Shown one piece after another: positions 44,647-51,440 of a stretch of 64,000 nucleotides of DNA. The DNA lies in NCBI RefSeq assembly GCF_000717745.1, contig NZ_JOBH01000014.1, positions 210,532 to 274,531 of the forward strand, written 5' to 3'. Below the pieces are notes generated by a model that was given only the letters and a program-made list of their open reading frames with translations, was not told where the DNA came from and did not search any database. A program made the translations under genes and the position numbers. The DNA comes from Streptomyces violens (lineage in GTDB: Bacteria; Actinomycetota; Actinomycetes; Streptomycetales; Streptomycetaceae). How positions within the stretch are numbered: the stretch's first letter is position 1; each line of letters begins with the position of its first letter.

Positions 44647-45965
44647 GGGGTGGCTCCTGCCTGATCGGGGGTGAGGGGGGTGAAGCGGGCCGGCAGCGCG
44701 GCCAGCGCCCGGTGGAAGGCGCCGACCCGCCACTCCAGCTCATCGAAGGGCACGGTGAGTTCGATGTCGGAGAGCCAGGCGGTGAGCCGCTCGATGGCGG
44801 TGGTCGCGATGAGCAGCGCGGTGTTGCGTACGGGGCAGGCGTGCGGCCCCGCGGCCCAGGACAGGTGCGCACCGCCGCCCGCGCCGGGCTGCTCCAGCGG
44901 GACGGTGCCGAACTGCGCGTTGGCCGCGGCGTACGAGACCATCGTGAGCTGGCCGGCGCGGATCCAGGTGCCGTGGAAGAAGACGTCCCGGCGGGGGAAG
45001 TGCGCCGAGTAATTGCCGAGCGGCGGGTCGTTCCACAGCACGTCGTTGATGGCGTCGCGCGCGGTGAGCGCGCCGCCGGACAGGGTGCTGTAGTAACGGT
45101 TGTCGGAGAGCATGCGGGCGAGCGCGTTGCCGATGAGGTTGGTCGTCGGCTCGTGCCCGGCGCCCATGGTGAGGACGATCTGGTGGATCAGTTCCTCGTC
45201 GGTGAGCCCTGCGGGGTGGTCCATGAACCAGGAGGTGAGGTCGGGGCCGCGGCGCTCCTTCTTGGCGGCGACCAGCTCCATGATGTAGCGCGTGTAGTCC
45301 TCGTTGGCCCTGGCCGCTTCCGCGGGGGTGCGGCCCTCCAGCATCCCGGCGAGGGCGGAGATCAGCCGGTCGCTGTAGGAGTCGGGGAGCCCGAAGACCC
45401 GGTTGAAGATCATCAGCGGCAGCACGCGCGCGTACTGGGTGATCAGGTCGGCCCGGCCCTCGGCGCCGAACCGGCTGATCAGCGTGTCGGCCGCGCCCTG
45501 CACGTATCCGCGCAGCTCGTACGGTTCGAGCAGGGCGAAGCTGTCGGTGATCACCTTGCGGTAGCGGTCGTGCGCCTCGCCGTCGCTGAAGAACACATTG
45601 GGCCGCCAGGTGAGCATCGGCATGACCGGCGAGTCCTGTGGCACGGTCGGCATCCAGGGACGGGAGTCCTTGGACCAGGTGGCGTCGTCGTGCAGCAGCT
45701 CCAGCGCGGCGCGGTAGTCGGTGACCAGCATCGCGGGCACGCCCGGCGCGATCTCGACCTGCGCGACCGGCCCCTGCCGCCGCAGCTCGGCGTAGAAGCC
45801 GTGCGGGTCGGCCGCGAAGTCGGGCCCGTACAGCCGCACCGCGTCCTGGGCCGGGGCGTAGGGCGCGGCGTGCGGGGACGCCGGACGGTGTGGTTCGGCA
45901 GCCGGGCGGGCATGGGCGGGGCAGCCCGGGGGCGGCGTGGCCCCGGGCGGGTGGGGGGAGGTCAC
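44571..45965 (-). CDS. P450 of CYP157 type without ExxR
   Basis: A 464-residue P450-like protein. The I-helix VLTMGAGHEPTTNLIGNALAR is normal, but the K-helix ExxR reads DVLW (in DAINDVLWNDPP) and the haem loop reads SWAAGPHACPVRNTA, keeping the Cys but not the FGxGxHxCxG pattern. The CYP157 family is known for lacking ExxR, so this fits that family rather than a decayed gene. A role in electron transfer, binding or regulation next to the CYP154-type enzyme is possible. GTG at 45965 overlaps the cvnD stop (GTGA), so it is co-translated with the conservon. Confidence 0.87.
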   Translation of the reverse strand: MTSPHPPGATPPPGCPAHARPAAEPHRPASPHAAPYAPAQDAVRLYGPDFAADPHGFYAELRRQGPVAQVEIAPGVPAMLVTDYRAALELLHDDATWSKDSRPWMPTVPQDSPVMPMLTWRPNVFFSDGEAHDRYRKVITDSFALLEPYELRGYVQGAADTLISRFGAEGRADLITQYARVLPLMIFNRVFGLPDSYSDRLISALAGMLEGRTPAEAARANEDYTRYIMELVAAKKERRGPDLTSWFMDHPAGLTDEELIHQIVLTMGAGHEPTTNLIGNALARMLSDNRYYSTLSGGALTARDAINDVLWNDPPLGNYSAHFPRRDVFFHGTWIRAGQLTMVSYAAANAQFGTVPLEQPGAGGGAHLSWAAGPHACPVRNTALLIATTAIERLTAWLSDIELTVPFDELEWRVGAFHRALAALPARFTPLTPDQAGATPWDSSPSPSTRPAPTSPARPPASAR

Positions 45966-46609
45966 GGGTTCTCCATGGGCGTGTGGTCCAGGACGTGCCC
46001 GACGAGGGCGATCAGCGCGTCGAGCGACTGGTCGCGGTCGCGGGCGTCGCACAGCACCAGCGGGGTGTCCTCGTGCAGATCGAGGTGGTCGCGCAGGGTC
46101 TCGACGGAGTGGTCGGGCGCGTCGGGGAAGGTGTTGACCGCCACCGCGTAACGCAGCCCGGCCTCCTCGATGATGTCCATGACCTCGAAGGAGTCAGCCA
46201 GTCTGCGGGTGTCGGCCAGTACCAGAGCGCCGACCGCGCCGCGCGCGATGTCCTGCCACAGCGGCCGGAACCGCTTCTGGCCGGGCGTGCCGAAGAGGTA
46301 CAGCACGAGGTCGCCCGCGAGCGTGATCCGCCCGAAGTCGATGGCGACGGTGGTCGTGGTCTTCTCGCGGACCCCGGCGAGATTGTCGACGAACGCGCCG
46401 GTCTGCGTCATCACCTCTTCGGTGTGCAGCGGCGGGGTCTCCGACAGGGCCCGGATGAACGTGGTCTTGCCGACCCCGAAGGGCCCCGCGACCAGCAGCT
46501 TCACCAGGGTCTGGTCGGTGCCGGACAGGTACATGGCGCCGGCGTCGGCGCCGTCGGCGGCGCTGTGCGTGCCGCCCGCCGCGCTAGGACTTGAGAGTGC
46601 GGAGTCCAT
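45962..46609 (-). CDS. cvnD: Conservon GTPase CvnD
   Basis: A 215-residue small GTPase of the conservon (ATP/GTP-binding) type, distantly like eukaryotic Rag/Ras proteins. The P-loop is GPFGVGKTTF (about 42-51), the switch region is TTTTVAIDFGRITL, and the G3-like motif is LFGTPGQKRF, with NTF and CDARD at the later guanine-binding positions. In S. coelicolor CvnA-D form a membrane-associated complex resembling a G-protein-coupled system, in which CvnD is the GTP switch. ATG at 46609 lies within the end of cvnC (26-bp overlap). The head of about 30 residues is low-complexity. Confidence 0.93.
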   Translation of the reverse strand: MDSALSSPSAAGGTHSAADGADAGAMYLSGTDQTLVKLLVAGPFGVGKTTFIRALSETPPLHTEEVMTQTGAFVDNLAGVREKTTTTVAIDFGRITLAGDLVLYLFGTPGQKRFRPLWQDIARGAVGALVLADTRRLADSFEVMDIIEEAGLRYAVAVNTFPDAPDHSVETLRDHLDLHEDTPLVLCDARDRDQSLDALIALVGHVLDHTPMENP

Positions 46610-46943
46610 CGAGGACCCTCTCCAGAATCTGCCGGTCGATCTGCTCGGCTTCGGGGATGGGGGAACGGGCGTGCAGGTGCCCGGCGTCGACGAGGTCGGC
46701 GACCAGTACCTTCACGACGCTGACCGGCAGTCGCAGGTGGGACGCGGTCTCGGCGACGGTCAGCGCGCCCGGCCGCAGCAGCGCGAGGACGCGGAGCGCC
46801 TCGGGACGCAGCCCGGGGGGCGCGGTGACGGTCGCGCCGTACAGCACGGTGAGCCGGTCCAGGGTGTTGCGGCTGGGGCGGGCGCGGCCGCCGGTCGCCA
46901 GATAGGCCGGTACGAGACGCCGGTTGCTCTGGCGGGGCGTCAT
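46584..46943 (-). CDS. cvnC: Conservon protein CvnC (DUF742)
   Basis: A 119-residue DUF742 protein with a winged-helix-like region (GALTVAETASHLRLPVSVVKVLVADLVDAGHL, about 58-89) preceded by RLVPAYLATGGRARPSRNTLDRLTVL, the usual conservon pattern. It acts with CvnB and CvnD; its exact job is unknown. ATG at 46943 overlaps the cvnB stop by 4 bp. Confidence 0.93.
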   Translation of the reverse strand: MTPRQSNRRLVPAYLATGGRARPSRNTLDRLTVLYGATVTAPPGLRPEALRVLALLRPGALTVAETASHLRLPVSVVKVLVADLVDAGHLHARSPIPEAEQIDRQILERVLDGLRTLKS

Positions 46944-47368
46944 GCGGGCGAACCCGCGTCCCGCGGCGGCGAGCCCATCGCCTTCGCGCCCAGCGTGGCG
47001 ACCTGGACCTGCATCTGGTGGGAGACCACGCCCATGTTGACCTCGGGCCCGGCGAAGACCGCGAGGCAGGTGTTCTCGCCGGCCGGGATGGCGATCACCC
47101 AGCCCTCCGCCGACTCCACGACGGTCTGCCGCAGCCGGGCGTCGTCCTGGCCGGCGAACGCGGCGGTCACGGCGCGGCCCGCGCCCTGCAGCGCCGACAT
47201 CATGGCGGCCACGCCCTCGGCGGCCTCGCGGGCGAGGCCGGGGGAGGAGCCTTCGATGAAGCCGTCGCCGGAGATGACGGCCGCGTGCAGGACGTGCGGC
47301 AGCTCCAGCAGCGGTGCCAGCACCCAGGACTGGTCCTGTGTGACGCGGCGGCGGACGGGGGTGCTCAT
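46940..47368 (-). CDS. cvnB: Conservon roadblock/LC7 protein CvnB
   Basis: A 142-residue roadblock/LC7-domain protein. The domain spans nearly the whole length: LAPLLELPHVLHAAVISGDGFIEGSSPGL, then AAMMSALQGAGRAVTAAF and GWVIAIPAGENTCLAVFAGPEVNMG. Roadblock proteins regulate small GTPases as activating or scaffold partners, here presumably CvnD. ATG at 47368 overlaps the cvnA stop by 4 bp, and its own end overlaps cvnC by 4 bp, giving tight translational coupling across the conservon. Confidence 0.93.
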   Translation of the reverse strand: MSTPVRRRVTQDQSWVLAPLLELPHVLHAAVISGDGFIEGSSPGLAREAAEGVAAMMSALQGAGRAVTAAFAGQDDARLRQTVVESAEGWVIAIPAGENTCLAVFAGPEVNMGVVSHQMQVQVATLGAKAMGSPPRDAGSPA

Positions 47369-48903
47369 CCTTGGTCGTTCCCTTCGGGGCGCGGAATTCG
47401 GTACTCGGCTTCGGCCCGCCCGGAGAGGGTGCCGCTCTGCAGGGCGGCCCAGCGGGTGGCGGACTCCTGCGGGCTGCGCTCGGCGACGGGTTCGGTACGG
47501 GGGAGGGGGCGCTCGGGCTCGACGGCGGGCCGGCGCCGCCGGCGGCGCGGCAGACCGTCGTCGGGGGCGGAGTCGGGCGCGGAGTCGGGCGCGTGTGCGG
47601 GCCCGGGCTCCGGCGCGTACGCCGTTTCGGACTCCCGCGTGTACGCGGGTTCGGGCTCGGGCGTACGAGCGGGCGCGTGCTCCGCCCCAGCCCCAGCCCC
47701 CGCCACCGGCTCCGGCAGCGGCGCGGCCTGCGACGTGCTCTGCGACATGGCCGATGACATGCCCTGCGGTACCCCCAGCGGCGTCGAGTGCGCGTGCATC
47801 ATCTGCGGCGGCAGCGGCGCCATCGCCGACATCGGCTGCGCGGTCTCGTCCAGCAGCGTCAGCAGCGGATCGCCCGGGATGTACACGACGGCCCGCACGC
47901 CGCCGTACGGCGAGGACTCGACGTGCACCGTGAAGCCGTACTGACGCACCAGCTGCCCGACGGCCGCGAATCCGGAGCGCGGCGGGTCGCCCAGCTCCGT
48001 GAGCAGCACCTGCTCCTCGCCGCTCAACAGCCGCGTGGCGTAGGCGATTTCATCGGCGTGCATGCCGATGCCGTAGTCGTCGACGATGACGGACGCGCCG
48101 CGATTGCCCTGCTGGAGCGTGACGGCGACGGGCAGTTCGTGGTGGGAGTGGTGCAGCGCGTTGGCCAGCAGCTCGGTCAGCGCGATCGCGACCGGCTCGA
48201 CGGCGCGCGCGACCACGCCCACCGGGTCCCGCAGCAGATTGCTGACCTGGATACGTTCGTACCCGCGCAGCCGCGACATCGCGCCGACGACGAGATCGGC
48301 GAGGTGCGAGTCGTCGCGGGTCAGCCCCGGCCAGGCGCCGCAGACCACGCCGGTGGTCTGCACCCGGCGCAGCGCCTGCTCGTTGAGGAAGTCGGCCTGC
48401 AGCAGGTCCTGGGCGACGGCCTGGTCGTCGTACCGGTGCTGCATCTCCTGGAGCAGCGTCTGCAGCCGGTACAGCAGCGCCTGGATGGTGGTCGTGGCGC
48501 CGCGCATCGTGGCCTGCGCCGCCTCGTCGATCCGGGTCCGTTCCTTGGCGACGGCCTGCGCGAGCTGGTCCATCGCGGAGGTCAGCGAACGGTCCACGTC
48601 GGTACCCGTGAAGCGGGGGTCGCGCAGCCCGCGGACGGCGACGTGCGGGTGGGCCAGCGAGGTGGCGAGGTCGGGCAGCCGGGCCTCGGCGAGGTGGCGG
48701 AGTTCGTCCTCCGTGGCGCGCAGTTGGGCGGCGAGTTCGGCGTGGCCGCGCTCGGCGGCGGAGGTGCGGGCCTCGGCGGTGTCCAGACGCCGGCGCAGGG
48801 CCTGACTTCCCTGTCGGGCCCGGGCCAGGAGGAAGGTCATCACCACCGCGGCGGCCGTTCCCGCGCTCAGGCACCACAACAGTGTCGCCGGTATGGAAGT
48901 CAT
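47365..48903 (-). CDS. cvnA: Conservon sensor histidine kinase-like protein CvnA
   Basis: A 512-residue sensor-kinase-like protein. One N-terminal membrane helix (IPATLLWCLSAGTAAAVVMTFLLA) is followed by a coiled coil (about 35-80), a helical dimer region (QALLYRLQTLLQEMQHRYDD) and a GHKL ATPase domain with N box ALTELLANALHHS and glycine box DDYGIGMHADEI. The C-terminal 140 residues are a disordered acidic Pro/Glu-rich tail. It heads the conservon. The classical phospho-His motif is not obvious, as in other CvnA proteins. ATG at 48903 is preceded by GAGGA. Confidence 0.92.
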   Translation of the reverse strand: MTSIPATLLWCLSAGTAAAVVMTFLLARARQGSQALRRRLDTAEARTSAAERGHAELAAQLRATEDELRHLAEARLPDLATSLAHPHVAVRGLRDPRFTGTDVDRSLTSAMDQLAQAVAKERTRIDEAAQATMRGATTTIQALLYRLQTLLQEMQHRYDDQAVAQDLLQADFLNEQALRRVQTTGVVCGAWPGLTRDDSHLADLVVGAMSRLRGYERIQVSNLLRDPVGVVARAVEPVAIALTELLANALHHSHHELPVAVTLQQGNRGASVIVDDYGIGMHADEIAYATRLLSGEEQVLLTELGDPPRSGFAAVGQLVRQYGFTVHVESSPYGGVRAVVYIPGDPLLTLLDETAQPMSAMAPLPPQMMHAHSTPLGVPQGMSSAMSQSTSQAAPLPEPVAGAGAGAEHAPARTPEPEPAYTRESETAYAPEPGPAHAPDSAPDSAPDDGLPRRRRRRPAVEPERPLPRTEPVAERSPQESATRWAALQSGTLSGRAEAEYRIPRPEGNDQG

Positions 48904-49134
48904 CGAGGTCCTCGTGTGGGGGATGGCTTGGCGACATCGAACGAACACGCGATCGCCGCCGCGATGTTACCCACGAAGTGACCTTTTGCACGGCTAAGTA
49001 GGAAAGCGGGATTCCGTGTGGACAAGATCACTCCGTTTTACCCGCGGTCACGCCGGATACACCCGGAATGTGTTCCACCAGTTGTGAACTACCCCAGTAC
49101 AGCGAGCAGTTCAGAAGCACACCGGCAAGTACGC

Positions 49135-50730
49135 CTATCCAACCGTCGGTTCGCCCGCACAGTCCGCGTACCGCTCCCGCAGCGCGCCCTTCAGTACCTT
49201 GCCCAGCGGTCCACCGCGCGGCAGCTCGGCCGCGATCTCCAGCTGCTCCGGCAGCTTCTGCGCCATCAGTCCGGCGTTTCGCAGATGGCCCGTCAACTCC
49301 GGGAGAGTGAGCGCAGGTCCGCCAGGATCCGCGAGCGTGACCACCGCGCACACCCGCTCCCCGCGCTCCCGGTCCGGCAGCCCGATGACCGCCGCCTCCG
49401 CCACTGCCGGATGGCCCCGCACCAGGTCCTCGACCTCCTGCGCCGAGATGTTCTCGCCCTTGCGGATGATGATGTCCTTCAGCCGCCCGGTCAGGACGAG
49501 ATGTCCGTCCGTACGCAGAAACCCCAGGTCACCGGTGTGGAACCAGCCGTCCGCGTCGAACGAGGCGGCCGTCAGCGCCGGGTCCGTGTACCCCTGGCAG
49601 ACCATCGGCCCCTTGAGCGTCACCTCGCCCGGCTCCCCGGCCGGCAGCGCCCGCCCGTCCGGCCCGGCGATCCGTACCTCGGCGCCGGCCACCGGCCTCC
49701 CCACCGTCCGCGAGAGCTGCTCGTCGGTGTCGTACGGGGTGCCCATCGCGATCATCGGGCACTCGGTCATGCCGTACCCGTGCAGCACCGCGCACTCCAG
49801 CTCGCGGCCCGCTTCGAAGTACAGCTCCGGCGGCAGTGGCGCGCCCCCGCCGGACAGCAGCCGCAGGGAGGGGATCAGCTTCCCGCCGTGTGGGCGGCGC
49901 CGCGACTCCTCCAGAAACGCCTGGTAGAAGGCGGTGCTGCCGCCCGCCATGGTGACGCCGAGCCGGGCGTACGTGTCCGCGGCCGCGCCCGGCGCGAACG
50001 TCTCCAGCACCACCGCGGGAAAGCCGCTCACGAGCATCGCGATGACGTAGTCGGGCCCGGCGATGTGCGCGTACGGGAAGGCGATCGATCCGATGTCCGC
50101 CGCCGACATCTCCAGCGCGGTCGCCAGGCCCACGCCGCCCGCGATCAGCGACGCGTCCGTGTGCCGCACGCCCTTCGGGGCGGCGGTCGTCCCGGAGGTG
50201 TAGTAGATCCACGAAGTGTGCGCCCGCTCGTGCGCGCTCTCCCGCTCCCGCGCATGCCCCGGCGTGAAATCCGGTAGCGCGGCCGGGTCGCCGTCCGGAA
50301 GCCCCGCCCCGCCGTCCACGGTGACCACCCGCGTCCTGTCCGGCGCCATCTTGCGGGCCATCGCCGTGAAGTCGATGTCCCGCCACAGCCCCGGTACCAG
50401 TACGAACTCCGCCTCCGAAGCGGCGAGTACGTACCCGACCTCGCGCTCCCGGTGCAGATGGACGATCGGTATCTGCACGGCGCCCAGCCGGGCCAGCGCG
50501 AGCGAGGCGAGCACCGTGCCGACCCGGGTCGGCAGCTGCCACGCGACCCGTGTCCCGGCACCGATGCCCAGCTCCCGGAAGCCGGCCGCGGCGCGCAGCG
50601 CCCGCTCGCGCGCCTCCCCGAAGGTGACGGTCCGCCCGTCCGGCTCGTAGAACATGACCGCGTCCGCCGATGCGGCGGCCCGGTACTCCATCAGCTCCCA
50701 GAGCGTACGTATCCGACCGGACTCATACAC
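49135..50730 (-). CDS. AMP-forming acyl-CoA synthetase
   Basis: A 531-residue ANL-family ligase, closely related to 11381-12952 (shared RVAWQLPTRVGTVLASLALARLGAVQ, IAFPYAHIAGPDYVIAML, GGSTAFYQAFLEE). Motifs: YYTSGTTAAPKGVRHT, GYGMTECPM, TGDLGFLRTDGHLVLTGRLKDIIIRKGENISAQEVED, and RGGPLGKVLKGALRERY with the C-terminal Lys. It activates an unidentified acid with CoA. GTG at 50730 follows GGGAGG at 6 nt. The operator is 61 nt upstream, so it belongs to the palindrome regulon, though it stands alone between the conservon and the SARP locus. Confidence 0.9.
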   Translation of the reverse strand: MYESGRIRTLWELMEYRAAASADAVMFYEPDGRTVTFGEARERALRAAAGFRELGIGAGTRVAWQLPTRVGTVLASLALARLGAVQIPIVHLHREREVGYVLAASEAEFVLVPGLWRDIDFTAMARKMAPDRTRVVTVDGGAGLPDGDPAALPDFTPGHARERESAHERAHTSWIYYTSGTTAAPKGVRHTDASLIAGGVGLATALEMSAADIGSIAFPYAHIAGPDYVIAMLVSGFPAVVLETFAPGAAADTYARLGVTMAGGSTAFYQAFLEESRRRPHGGKLIPSLRLLSGGGAPLPPELYFEAGRELECAVLHGYGMTECPMIAMGTPYDTDEQLSRTVGRPVAGAEVRIAGPDGRALPAGEPGEVTLKGPMVCQGYTDPALTAASFDADGWFHTGDLGFLRTDGHLVLTGRLKDIIIRKGENISAQEVEDLVRGHPAVAEAAVIGLPDRERGERVCAVVTLADPGGPALTLPELTGHLRNAGLMAQKLPEQLEIAAELPRGGPLGKVLKGALRERYADCAGEPTVG

Positions 50731-50791
50731 GGCGCGCCTCCCGGCAATGGGCGGGACGGGAACGGGATGTGGCGCGACTGTAGCACCGGAA

Positions 50792-50806
50792 CTGACGGCC
50801 CGTCAG
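50792..50806. promoter_or_regulatory. CTGAC-N5-GTCAG operator, second acyl-CoA synthetase
   Basis: CTGACGGCCCGTCAG has perfect arms, and the palindrome extends to CTGACGG/CCGTCAG, giving near-complete symmetry. It lies 61 nt before the GTG at 50730. Confidence 0.84.
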
Positions 50807-50840
50807 GTCTCGGCGTCCTACTGGCGCCGCCCGAACACGC

Positions 50841-50895
50841 CGCAGGGACCGGCTTCGACGGCATCCCCTCCGTGCCGTCGAAGCCGGCCCCTGCG
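50841..50895. terminator. Strong terminator after the AfsS-like gene
   Basis: A 23-bp stem with one mismatch (50841-50863 with 50873-50895) and a 9-nt loop, 37 nt beyond the stop of the AfsS-like gene on the minus strand. It also insulates the acyl-CoA synthetase promoter downstream. Confidence 0.8.
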
Positions 50896-50932
50896 ATCCC
50901 CCGGATGGTGGCTCAGCGGGCCGTACGTCTGA

Positions 50933-51163
50933 TCAGTGCTCCAGCTTCGGCTCGGCGATCGGCCGGTGGCTGTCCTGCGGTGCGATCGTGCCGTCGCCGG
51001 CAACCGGACGCTGGCCCTCCTGCGCGGCCAGGACCTCGTCGCCGATGACCGGCCGGTGGCTGTCCATGGTGACGAGCTCGTCACCGATGATCGGCCGGTG
51101 GCTGTCGAGCGGCTTGATGATGTCCTGGTCGTCGGTCTGCGGAGCCTTCTTCTCGGTGTTCAC
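50933..51163 (-). CDS. AfsS-like small repeat protein (DSHRP repeats)
   Basis: A 76-residue protein made almost wholly of four imperfect repeats of about 14-16 residues: LDSHRPIIGDELV, MDSHRPVIGDEVL, QEGQRPVAGDGTI and QDSHRPIAEPKLE. It resembles the AfsS or sigma-like proteins of Streptomyces, whose repeats read T-LDNHMP. AfsS is a short regulator that raises antibiotic production and is switched on by AfsR. Here it lies directly downstream of an AfsR-like gene on the same strand, as in S. coelicolor. GTG at 51163 has AGGAG 9 nt upstream. The longer open frame to 51274 has no ribosome site. Confidence 0.75.
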   Translation of the reverse strand: MNTEKKAPQTDDQDIIKPLDSHRPIIGDELVTMDSHRPVIGDEVLAAQEGQRPVAGDGTIAPQDSHRPIAEPKLEH

Positions 51164-51232
51164 AGTGATCAACTCCTGTGTATGGGCGCTTGCGGTCCAC
51201 CGCCCGGCGACTCCCCCGTGGGTCGCCGGACG

Positions 51233-51255
51233 GGTGAACCAGGGCCGAACACCAT
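51233..51255 (-). promoter_or_regulatory. Possible SARP direct repeat before the AfsS-like gene
   Basis: On the minus strand GTTC occurs twice exactly 11 bp apart (plus-strand GAAC at 51236 and 51247), the spacing of SARP binding repeats such as the AfsR site in front of afsS. It lies about 75 nt before the GTG. No clear -10 box at the right distance was seen. Confidence 0.35.
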
Positions 51256-51440
51256 TACGGTGGGGCCGCGTCACCGAGCCGCTTGCCCCCCGAGGCGGCG
51301 GTTCGGTACGTAGAAGAGTGGCGTGCCGCGATGAACGATCGATAAACGGCGACGATTACCGCGCCGACCTGCGGCGATGAAGCCGTCGAGCTACCGGGGA
51401 CGGCCTCGCCGGCCCCCTCGCCGCCCCCGGTTGACGCCGG

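Noticed and set aside
43423..45965. The two P450 genes as members of the catabolic regulon
   Set aside because: No operator precedes them, and their overlaps with cvnD and each other place them in the conservon.
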